DNA of 11,501 nt from Eubacterium sp. (GTDB taxonomy: Bacteria > Bacillota > Clostridia > Oscillospirales > Acutalibacteraceae), in the NCBI GenBank assembly GCA_024696725.1, contig JAILGO010000063.1, positions 1-11,501 of the forward strand. The letters are read 5' to 3'. The position numbers were made by a program, and so were the translations under genes. Within the stretch, counting starts at the first letter, position 1, and each line of letters begins with the position of its first letter. The notes beneath the pieces were generated by a model. The model saw nothing but the letters and a program-made list of their open reading frames with translations. It was not told the DNA's origin and made no database searches. This document shows positions 5,443-11,501 of this stretch, in pieces.

Positions 5443-7110
5443 ATGGACGAGCTTAAAAGAACGCTTAAGCGTATTGCGTTTTATTATCTGCTGCTTGTAA
5501 TTAATATAATTCCGTGCGCGAGTATTATCCCCGACAGCTTTCCTACCCGAAATCTTTCGGAGGTTTATCTTCTCACTCTTTCGGTATGTCTTATTCTATA
5601 TTATTATCATCGCGTTTCGCCCGCGGGAGCGCTTTCCGTTATGATGAAATCGCTGTCGTGGATGGCGTTATTACTGATATTGCTCAGAGGAATAAAATAC
5701 AGCGCGTTTGCCGAAATCGGCGTCCTCGCGCGCCATACATGGTATCTATATTACGTACCGATGCTGCTTCTTCCGCTCTTTCTCTTTTATATTGCTTTGT
5801 TTATCGCGCCTGAAAAAAGGCTCCGCTTTCACGCAGGACGTTTTTCGGTGCTTGTAATATCGTTAGTCTTTATAGGATTTATACTTACGAACGATTTGCA
5901 TAGCCTCGTCTTCAGATTTAAGCCGGGCTTTGCCGACTGGGACAGCGAATATGCTTACGGACGGCTGTTTTATATTATTATATTTTGGCAGTACGCTCTC
6001 TATCTTGCCGCTATCGCTATTCTTGTAACTAAGTGCCGAATCAGCTCTGCGAGAAAAAACGCGTGGCTTTTCCTTATTCCGTTTACCGTCGGCGCGGTTT
6101 TAATCGCTCTTCTCGTAACGGATAAAATGCCGAGACTCAACGGCTCTCATATTATCGAATTTCCCGAGGCGCTGATATTTACCGTAGCTGTCGTACTCGA
6201 GTGCTGTATTCAGCTCGGGCTTATACCGACTAATACCGACTACGGAAAGCTCTTCCGTAAGTTTTCTATTTCTGCCCAGATAACCGATAAAAAAGGAAAT
6301 CCCGTGTATTCCTCCTATTCTGCCGTACCGCTCGCTGCTTCTCAGTTTTCTGCGGAAAGCGGCGCGCGTATAGACGAGCATACTGTTTTACATAAAATGG
6401 AAATTCCGGGCGGCTTCGGCTTCTGGCAGGACGATATGACGGAGCTTGACCGACTTAATGCCGAGCTCGCCGACGCAAAAGAGGAACTCGCTCAGGAGTC
6501 CGAGCTTATCCGTCTTCGCGGCGAGTTAAAGGAAAAACAGACTAAAACCGAAAAACGCACGCTCGTTTACGATACGATAGCAAAGCGTACCCAGAGTCAG
6601 TCGCAGGCTATTTCACGGCTTGCCGAAACAGCGCGTCTTTCCGACGACGCTACGTTCAAGGAGGAATGCAGGGGAAGAATACTTCTTCTCGGCGCGTATA
6701 TAAAGCGTTACGCAAATCTGATGCTGATTTCCGACGAAAGCAATTCAATAGAGGTCGGTGAGCTCGCTCTTTCCGTCTCAGAGGTGCTCCGTTATCTTAA
6801 TTTCTGTAAAATACCGGGCGAGTTTTTCAGCAGCGCCGACTGTACTGTGAATGCTGACGCTGCGCTTGGAGTATTTGAAGCGTTTGAAACCCTGCTTGAA
6901 TCTAATTTCAGGACTCTTCGCGGCGCGTTTGTAAACCTCTCCGACGGGGACGGGGTAACGTTTAAGCTGACTCTTGAAAATCTTACCGAGCCTATGCCCG
7001 CCGACATTAAAAAGCGGCTGTCTGCGCTCGGCGTTCGGTATGAATCCGACAGAGAAGACGACGTAACCTACGTCTGCTTCACTATGAAGAGGGGAGGCGG
7101 AGCGGTATGA
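5443..7110 (+). CDS. 7TM-type sensor with degenerate histidine-kinase half (putative pseudokinase)
   Basis: This 555-residue protein has seven or eight membrane segments in residues 12-260 (about 12-30, 41-56, 68-83, 99-122, 135-150, 173-196, 206-225, 242-260). The RHTWYLYYVPMLLLPL stretch (97-112) is like the N-terminal 7TM region of Firmicute histidine kinases. A small PAS-like segment (about 275-330, with ITDKKGNPVYSS) and a coiled coil (334-372) follow. Compared with the downstream partner, the phosphoacceptor region reads VYDTIAKR (Tyr376 where His is expected), the N-box reads FETLLESN (Glu486 where Asn is expected), the D-x-G of the G1 box is LTEPMP, and no G2 Gly-Gly is seen. It therefore probably senses and scaffolds but does not phosphorylate. 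It overlaps the next gene by four bases (ATGA), so the two are made together. The alignment was done by eye. Confidence 0.8.
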   Translation: MDELKRTLKRIAFYYLLLVINIIPCASIIPDSFPTRNLSEVYLLTLSVCLILYYYHRVSPAGALSVMMKSLSWMALLLILLRGIKYSAFAEIGVLARHTWYLYYVPMLLLPLFLFYIALFIAPEKRLRFHAGRFSVLVISLVFIGFILTNDLHSLVFRFKPGFADWDSEYAYGRLFYIIIFWQYALYLAAIAILVTKCRISSARKNAWLFLIPFTVGAVLIALLVTDKMPRLNGSHIIEFPEALIFTVAVVLECCIQLGLIPTNTDYGKLFRKFSISAQITDKKGNPVYSSYSAVPLAASQFSAESGARIDEHTVLHKMEIPGGFGFWQDDMTELDRLNAELADAKEELAQESELIRLRGELKEKQTKTEKRTLVYDTIAKRTQSQSQAISRLAETARLSDDATFKEECRGRILLLGAYIKRYANLMLISDESNSIEVGELALSVSEVLRYLNFCKIPGEFFSSADCTVNADAALGVFEAFETLLESNFRTLRGAFVNLSDGDGVTFKLTLENLTEPMPADIKKRLSALGVRYESDREDDVTYVCFTMKRGGGAV

Positions 7111-8345
7111 TTACTTTTGATATGCTTTCACCCCTTGTCCGCGCGTTCTTTGTGCTCTGGGCGCTTCTCCTCTGTCTTACGAATATCGGAAGCGCAGTGC
7201 TTGCCGCGGTGAAAAAGCGTTTTCGCTTTGCCGCCTTAGCGGTAATGCTTTTCGTTCCCGTTTATTTGATGTGGCAGGCGATATTTGATTTTTCGCTGTT
7301 GGAAAACACGGGCGAGATGTCGGCGCTGACGGAAAAGCTTTGCTCTGTGTCGTGGCTTTATCCGCTTTCCGCTCTTTCCGTTTTTACGGTGACCTCGGCG
7401 CTTCTTTTCGGTATGAATCTGAGATACGACAGAACCTTTATTACCCCGGGTACGATAAAGCTTTACCTCGATAAAATACCCTGCGGTATCTGCTGCTGGC
7501 GTAAAAACGGACGTGTTCTTTTTTCCAATATCTGTATGAACGATTTATGCGCCGATATAACGGGTAATCCTTTGCTTAACGGAAATCATTTTTGCGACGC
7601 GGTTAATAACAGAATGTTTACCGTGCGCGGTAAAGCGTGGCGTTTTGCCTGCCGTGAAATAGAATACGACGGCGAGCCTCTGTTTGAGATGATTGCGACC
7701 GATATAACCGACGGGTACGCAAAAACTGCAGCGCTTGAAAAGGATAAAGCGGAGCTTTCCCGCCTTAACAAAGAGCTTCGCGATTATTATCTAAGTATCG
7801 ACGAGTCGGTTCACCGTCAGGAGATTCTTCAGGCAAAAATGAATATCCACGATGAGATGAACCGTCTTATGCTTAAAACTGCCGCCGCAGATAAAGGAGA
7901 CACAAGGGCTCTCGATAAAATCTTTTCTCTGTGGGAACAAAACGCGCTTCTTCTTTGTATGGAGGCGGATAATAAGACCTCGGCAGGATATGCTTCGTCG
8001 CTTGACTCGCTTGCGAACGCACTCGGCGTAAGCCTTATATGGAAGGGCGAGCTGCCGCAATCGCTCGGCGAAAAGGAAAAGGAACTTTTCTTCTTCACAG
8101 CGCAGGAGGCGGTCGTAAACGCAGTAAAGCACGCACGGGCAAAAACGGTTGAAATAGCTTTTGAAAAGACTGAAAACGCTCTGCTTTGCCGTTTCTCGAA
8201 CGACGGAAGCCTTCCCGACAGTGAGGTGCGCTTTGAAGGCGGTCTCGCAAATATTGCAAGTATTGCGGAAAAGCAGAGGGCTGAAATCTTTTTAGAAAAC
8301 GGCGAACGATTTACGCTCGTTTTAAAATATCATACTATCGGCTGA
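7107..8345 (+). CDS. membrane sensor histidine kinase, LuxR-regulator-partner type, intact HATPase
   Basis: This 412-residue protein has three membrane segments (about 11-33, 41-63, 78-103), a PAS-like domain (about 119-201, with KIPCGICCWRKNGRVLFSN), a coiled coil (205-245), and a transmitter. The transmitter keeps a His-Asp-Glu phosphoacceptor candidate (NIHDEMNRLML, His248), an N-box (AVVNAVKHARAK, Asn338), a G1-type D-x-G-like NDGS (Asp366-Gly367), and EGGLANI (Gly378-Gly379). These mark a HATPase_c domain of the family that pairs with NarL/LuxR regulators. It should use ATP to autophosphorylate and pass phosphate to the regulator at 8433. The ATGA overlap with the preceding pseudokinase suggests a fixed ratio and a hetero-complex. 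Its last codons lie inside the repeated element 8321-8349. The signal sensed is unknown. Confidence 0.87.
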   Translation: MITFDMLSPLVRAFFVLWALLLCLTNIGSAVLAAVKKRFRFAALAVMLFVPVYLMWQAIFDFSLLENTGEMSALTEKLCSVSWLYPLSALSVFTVTSALLFGMNLRYDRTFITPGTIKLYLDKIPCGICCWRKNGRVLFSNICMNDLCADITGNPLLNGNHFCDAVNNRMFTVRGKAWRFACREIEYDGEPLFEMIATDITDGYAKTAALEKDKAELSRLNKELRDYYLSIDESVHRQEILQAKMNIHDEMNRLMLKTAAADKGDTRALDKIFSLWEQNALLLCMEADNKTSAGYASSLDSLANALGVSLIWKGELPQSLGEKEKELFFFTAQEAVVNAVKHARAKTVEIAFEKTENALLCRFSNDGSLPDSEVRFEGGLANIASIAEKQRAEIFLENGERFTLVLKYHTIG

Positions 8346-8349
8346 TGTG
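8321..8349 (+). repeat. copy 1 of a 29-bp direct repeat, candidate response-regulator operator
   Basis: Bases 8321-8349 match 9081-9109 at 26 of 29 positions; the core CATACTWTCGGCTGATGTG differs at one base only. This copy covers the last codons and stop of the kinase gene and lies upstream of the response-regulator gene. A weak TGATGT (8343-8348), 17-bp spacer and TATAAA (8366-8371) suggest a promoter whose -35 sits in the repeat. The intergenic DNA that follows (8346-8432) holds a weak AGCC/GGCT hairpin (8386-8399) and nothing else that I recognise. Confidence 0.6.
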
Positions 8350-8416
8350 ATTTTTTTGCATAATGTATAAAATATTAGATAAGGTAGCCTACGCGGGCTC
8401 TTAGAAATTAAATCGT

Positions 8417-8424
8417 AAAGGGAG
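8417..8424 (+). promoter_or_regulatory. ribosome binding site that decides the response-regulator start
   Basis: AAAGGGAG ends 8 bases before ACG at 8433, the ideal distance. It abuts the out-of-frame ATG at 8425 with no spacer, and it lies 23 bases before the only conventional in-frame start, TTG at 8448. The geometry supports initiation at ACG. Confidence 0.6.
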
Positions 8425-8432
8425 ATGATTTT

Positions 8433-9056
8433 ACGGCTTATAATGTTTTGATAGTTGAGGACCAGGATATGCCGCGCGAGCTTTTTGAAATATATATTAA
8501 TTCAAGCGAAAGCTTTAATCATCTTCTTTCGGTTGCTAACGCTTCCGCAGCGCTCTCGGTTTGTAAAAACGGTAAGGTCGATTTAATCCTTATGGACGTT
8601 ATGACCGAGCTCGGACGCAGCGGTCTTGACGCCGCGGAGGAAATAAAGAGGGAATATCCGAAAATTAAAATAATAATCGTTACCTCTATGCCCGAATATT
8701 CGTGGCTTGAGCGGGCGCGTAAAATCGGCGTCGACTCGTTCTGGTATAAGGACGGTCAGAAGGACGGTATTCTCGAGGTAATGAAACGAACGATGGCGGG
8801 GGATAATATCTATCCCGACGAAACGCCTCTCGTTCATATCGGTAATACTACGAACCACGAGTTTACCGAGCGCGAGCTTGATATACTCAAGGAGCTTACA
8901 ACGGGAGACACTAATGCGGCAATTGCTGAAAGGCTTCACGTTTCAGTCGCGACGGTTAAAAGCCATATCCAGCATCTTATGGAAAAAACGGGCTTTAAAA
9001 CCCGCACCGAGCTTGTAAGCGAAGCCCGAAGCCGCGGAATAGTAATTAAAAGCTGA
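8433..9056 (+). CDS. NarL/LuxR-type two-component response regulator (apparent ACG start)
   Basis: From ACG at 8433 the protein would be 207 residues. The receiver domain (1-125) begins (M)AYNVLIVEDQDMPRELFE and carries acidic Glu9/Asp10, phosphoacceptor Asp55 (LILMDVMTE), Thr84/Ser85 (VTSMPEYSWLERA) and Lys106 (FWYKDG). A GerE/LuxR helix-turn-helix (143-205; FTERELDILKEL, NAAIAERLHVSVATVKSHIQHL) binds DNA. The first usable conventional start is TTG at 8448 (202 residues), which would shorten beta strand 1 and has no ribosome site. The neighbouring kinase 102 bases upstream is the expected phosphodonor. A terminator follows the stop immediately. The site shared between 8321 and 9081 is its most likely target, which would include its own gene and the surface-protein genes. 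Family confidence is very high; start-codon confidence is moderate. Confidence 0.93.
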   Translation, partial: TAYNVLIVEDQDMPRELFEIYINSSESFNHLLSVANASAALSVCKNGKVDLILMDVMTELGRSGLDAAEEIKREYPKIKIIIVTSMPEYSWLERARKIGVDSFWYKDGQKDGILEVMKRTMAGDNIYPDETPLVHIGNTTNHEFTERELDILKELTTGDTNAAIAERLHVSVATVKSHIQHLMEKTGFKTRTELVSEARSRGIVIKS

Positions 9057-9084
9057 AAGGACTCGTAAGAGTCCTTTTAATTTT
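9056..9084 (+). terminator. Rho-independent terminator of the two-component operon
   Basis: AAAGGACTC (9056-9064) pairs perfectly with GAGTCCTTT (9069-9077) with a GTAA tetraloop, followed by TTAATTTT. The stem begins on the last base of the stop codon. Confidence 0.88.
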
Positions 9085-9109
9085 AAAAATCATACTTTCG
9101 GCTGATGTG
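9081..9109 (+). repeat. copy 2 of the 29-bp direct repeat, upstream of the LRR surface-protein gene
   Basis: This is the second copy of the element at 8321-8349, with 26 of 29 identities and the core CATACTTTCGGCTGATGTG. It starts right after the terminator of the regulator gene and lies 72 bases before the LRR gene. TGATGT (9103-9108), a 19-bp spacer and TATAAT (9128-9133) give a weak promoter whose -35 overlaps the repeat, as expected of an activator-dependent promoter. Confidence 0.6.
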
Positions 9110-9144
9110 CTTTTACTTTTAAAAAGATATAATTAATATGTAAA

Positions 9145-9165
9145 AATAGGATAACTGTACCTATT
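9145..9165 (+). other. small stem-loop just ahead of the LRR gene ribosome site
   Basis: AATAGG (9145-9150) pairs with CCTATT (9160-9165) around a 9-base loop, ending one base before GAAAGGAG. It might affect translation or mRNA stability, but a 6-bp stem can arise by chance. Confidence 0.25.
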
Positions 9166-9180
9166 GAAAGGAGTAATAAT

Positions 9181-10827
9181 ATGAAAAAAGCATTATCAAT
9201 ATTTTTATCCCTCGTTATGCTTTTAAGCGTAACCGCAGGGCTGAACCTTACGGCTTTTGCCGATACGGAGGGGGATTTCACCTATTCCGTTAAAGACGGC
9301 AAAGCAACCGTTACCGGCTATAACGGCAGCGCCGAGGAGCTTGAAATTCCCGCAACGCTCGGCGGAAAAGACGTAACCGCAATAGGCGACAGCGTTTTCG
9401 ACGCAAACAAAACGCTTAAAAAGGTTATTATTCCCGAGGGGATAACAAAAATAGGCGATTCCGCCTTCTATGACTGCGAAAACCTTGAAAGAGTTGATAT
9501 TCCGTTCAGCGTAACAACCATTTCCGACTGGGCGTTCAAGGGCTGCAAGAGCCTGAAAAGAGCGTTTATCCGCGGTGCCGTATCAACAATCGGCGAAAGC
9601 ATGTTTTTGGGCTGCGAAGGTTTAACGGCTATATCTGTTCCGAGTTCATTAACGGAAATCGGCGAAAGTGCGTTTCGCGGTTGTACAAGCCTGAAAGAGA
9701 TTTATTATGCAGATTCTTTTTCGAGTTTCTATGATGACGTAAGCATTTCTTCCGTCAACAATGATTGTCTTTACAGTGCGACTCTTTCCGAATACAGCCT
9801 TGCAGGCAACTGCGGCGACGACGTATACTACGTTTTTAACACCGATAACGATTTTTTATATCTTAAAGGTACCGGCGCAACGGATAATTATTTCTTTGAT
9901 TATCCCGGATTTTATAATTACAGAGACCTTATTTTAGTAACTATTGTTGAAGAAGGAATAACGTTTATTGATGACGGCATTTTCTATAATTTTGCCAATA
10001 TGCTCACTGTTTCGCTTCCCGAAAGTTTAACCGAAATCGGCGAAGCAGCGTTCAAGGATTGTGTTTCGTTAAAGGGTATTAATATTCCGCGAAATGTTAA
10101 AAAAATCCAGAGTTCGGCTTTTACGAACTGCGAAGATTTAACCAAGGTTAACGTCTATTCCTACTCCGTTAATATTGAAGCGATGTTTACAGCCTTAGCG
10201 ACGATTTACGCCTGCAAAGGCTCAACGGCTGAGGCGTATGCCGAAAAATACGATTATGAATTCATTTCAATCGGGCACAACTGGAGTGAATGGAACATTA
10301 TTGAGGATGAAATTGAGCCGACCTGTACCGTGCCCGGAACAACCGCTTTAAGGTATCACGAATGCGTTATCTGCGGCGCAGGAGAAACAGACGGCGGATA
10401 TCCGATTGACCCCTACGGCCACGTTCTCGGCGAAGGCGTTATTACTAAATATCCGACTCCTACCGAAACGGGCTTGATTGAATTCACCTGCGAAGAATGC
10501 GGCGAAAAAGAAATAAAAATCGTTGCCAAATGCGAAAAATACGCTAACACCCTCACGGCGAAGGGCAAAAGCGTTAGCGTAAAGGCGAACAAAAAATCAA
10601 CCGTTAAAAAAGCAAAAGCATTTTCAATTCAAAACGCAAAAGGTGCGCTGACCTTCAAAAAAGCAAAGGGTAATAAAAAAATTACCGTTTCAAAAAACGG
10701 AAAAATAACCGTTAAAAAAGGTCTTAAAAAGGGTACTTATAAAGTTAAGGTTAAGGTAACAGCCGCAGGTGATGAAACCTATACGGCAAAAACCGTAACC
10801 GTAACCGTAAAAATAATAGTTAAATAA
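9181..10827 (+). CDS. secreted BspA-like leucine-rich-repeat protein with Lys-rich C-terminal domain
   Basis: This 548-residue protein starts with a signal peptide (MKKALSIFLSLVMLLSVTAG, likely cleaved after AFA near residue 27). LRR_5/BspA-type repeats of 23 residues follow: 88-110, 111-133, 134-156 and 157-179 (pattern xTxIGxxAFxGCxxLxxIxIP), and again at 283-305 and 306-328. Between them (about 200-280) is a separate module (GNCGDDVYYVFNTDNDFLYL, KGTGATDNYF) that resembles the opening module of other BspA proteins. A Cys-pair segment (CVIC 395-398, CEEC 437-440) and a Lys/Val-rich Ig-like domain (about 451-548) close the protein. No LPxTG, SLH or dockerin is seen, so it is released or held by charge. 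Such proteins are linked to adhesion. It has an AAAGGAG site, likely regulation from 9081-9133, and is followed closely by another secreted gene. Confidence 0.88.
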   Translation: MKKALSIFLSLVMLLSVTAGLNLTAFADTEGDFTYSVKDGKATVTGYNGSAEELEIPATLGGKDVTAIGDSVFDANKTLKKVIIPEGITKIGDSAFYDCENLERVDIPFSVTTISDWAFKGCKSLKRAFIRGAVSTIGESMFLGCEGLTAISVPSSLTEIGESAFRGCTSLKEIYYADSFSSFYDDVSISSVNNDCLYSATLSEYSLAGNCGDDVYYVFNTDNDFLYLKGTGATDNYFFDYPGFYNYRDLILVTIVEEGITFIDDGIFYNFANMLTVSLPESLTEIGEAAFKDCVSLKGINIPRNVKKIQSSAFTNCEDLTKVNVYSYSVNIEAMFTALATIYACKGSTAEAYAEKYDYEFISIGHNWSEWNIIEDEIEPTCTVPGTTALRYHECVICGAGETDGGYPIDPYGHVLGEGVITKYPTPTETGLIEFTCEECGEKEIKIVAKCEKYANTLTAKGKSVSVKANKKSTVKKAKAFSIQNAKGALTFKKAKGNKKITVSKNGKITVKKGLKKGTYKVKVKVTAAGDETYTAKTVTVTVKIIVK

Positions 10828-10846
10828 TTTTTAAAGGAGTAATCTT

Positions 10847-11501
10847 ATGAAAAAAACACTGTCATTAATCTTTGCGTTGATAATGCTTATCAGCGCAATA
10901 CCGTTTTCGGCCAGTGCCGATACGTGGCCTATGCCAGACAGCTTAACCGTTACCAACAGCGTGGGCGGTTACTGTACGTCAACTGTTGAACTTTCATGGA
11001 CGCCGAGCACAACGCCAAGCGATTTTAACCATCAGGTTTTTATCACAAAATCCCTTGACGGTGAAAACTTTACAAAAATCGGTAATATAACCGGTACAAA
11101 GGTTAAAACGCAAACCACGTATTCGTACACCACTGTTGACGAGGATTACGGCAAAACCGTAACCTTCGGCGTTCAGTACGAATATAACGGAAGCTCAACT
11201 CTTAACGCTTCCCACAGAAGAACCGTAAGCGTTCAGATTAAAAAGCCTGCCGACGATTCTGAAAGCTCAAAGTATTATCCCGTTCCCGACGGACAGGACG
11301 CGGCAAAATTCTATGAGGAAAAGATTTTTGAATGTCTTGCGGATAAAACCGTTAATAAAAAGACCGAAAAGTATGACGGCCTTAAATATGTTGTCGGCAC
11401 AAAGGTTACCTGGGATACAAAGCTCTATGTTTTAACCGCGCAGGTTACGAATATTTCAGGCAAAAAGATTACCTTTGATATGACCTTTGACAGCAAAATA
11501 C
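10847..11501 (+). CDS. secreted hypothetical protein, N-terminal 218 residues (cut by window end)
   Basis: The ATG at 10847 follows AAAGGAG by 7 bases and lies 19 bases after the LRR gene, with no terminator between, so the two form an operon. The protein opens with a signal peptide (MKKTLSLIFALIMLISAIPF, SASAD), then a beta-rich region (about 27-125) with SVGGYCTSTVELSWTP and FITKSLDGENFTKIG that resembles a fibronectin type III-like or Ig-like domain. A charged linker (KKPADDSESSKYYPVPDG) and a second region with KYVVGTKVTWDTKLYVLTA follow. The C terminus is outside the window, so anchoring cannot be judged. I do not recognise a specific family; a partner surface or secreted protein for the LRR protein is the reasonable reading. 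The frame is open to the window edge without a stop. Confidence 0.8.
   Translation, partial: MKKTLSLIFALIMLISAIPFSASADTWPMPDSLTVTNSVGGYCTSTVELSWTPSTTPSDFNHQVFITKSLDGENFTKIGNITGTKVKTQTTYSYTTVDEDYGKTVTFGVQYEYNGSSTLNASHRRTVSVQIKKPADDSESSKYYPVPDGQDAAKFYEEKIFECLADKTVNKKTEKYDGLKYVVGTKVTWDTKLYVLTAQVTNISGKKITFDMTFDSKI

Noticed and set aside
7586..8132. Minus-strand open frames inside the kinase gene
   Set aside because: They are Arg/Ser-rich antisense frames typical of shadow translation, while the plus strand encodes clear kinase motifs.
8386..8399. Hairpin AGCC/GGCT in the kinase-regulator gap as a terminator or attenuator
   Set aside because: Only four base pairs with no U-run; too weak to call.
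8425..8451. ATG at 8425 as start of the response regulator or a leader peptide
   Set aside because: It is out of frame with the regulator, stops after eight codons, and directly abuts the ribosome site with no spacing.
9181..10827. Sortase or S-layer anchoring of the LRR protein
   Set aside because: No LPxTG-like motif with a C-terminal hydrophobic tail and no SLH repeats are present; the protein ends in a Lys/Val-rich beta domain.
1..11501. Mobile element, prophage, CRISPR array, rRNA or tRNA
   Set aside because: I saw no transposase, integrase, regularly spaced repeat or conserved RNA-gene pattern on either strand.

Overview
The window looks like chromosome from a gut-type anaerobic Firmicute, probably an uncultured member of the Clostridia near Ruminococcaceae/Oscillospiraceae. 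This is inferred from strong AGGAGG-type ribosome sites, TG-extended -10 promoters, a secreted BspA-like leucine-rich-repeat protein with a Lys-rich C-terminal domain, a 7TM-type sensor protein, and oxygen/electrophile-defence genes (flavoproteins, a rubrerythrin-like protein). I see no rRNA, tRNA, insertion sequence, prophage or CRISPR array.

Left part (1-4045, all minus strand): a truncated GNAT acetyltransferase; an ABM-domain monooxygenase followed by a YjbR/MmcQ-family gene; an iron-sulfur-type flavodoxin followed by a flavin reductase-like FMN protein; then an alpha/beta hydrolase preceded by a cyclophilin-like lipoprotein. Rho-independent terminators separate these two-gene units, and the 3' arm of a terminator also serves as the -35 region of the next unit. 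The lipoprotein/hydrolase operon starts at a textbook MerR-type promoter (TTGACC, 19-bp spacer with a perfect dyad, TATAAT). It diverges from a plus-strand MerR-family regulator whose Cys52 matches the sensor cysteine of AdhR/NmlR-type aldehyde or thiol-stress regulators.

Middle part (4152-5402, plus strand): the MerR gene, a 53-codon unrecognised small ORF with a perfect ribosome site, a stand-alone ferritin-like (rubrerythrin-family) diiron protein, and a strong terminator.

Right part (5384-11501, plus strand): a signalling and surface-protein locus. A 7TM sensor whose histidine-kinase half appears to lack the phosphoacceptor His and the ATP-binding residues is translationally coupled (ATGA overlap) to a second membrane protein that keeps them. 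A LuxR/NarL-type response regulator follows; its best start codon is ACG. A secreted BspA-like LRR protein and a second secreted protein (cut by the window end) come next. A near-identical element (CATACTWTCGGCTGATGTG, 26/29 matches over a wider stretch) lies upstream of both the response regulator and the LRR gene, suggesting that the regulator controls itself and the surface proteins. This two-kinase, one-regulator, surface-protein circuit is the most interesting candidate system here.
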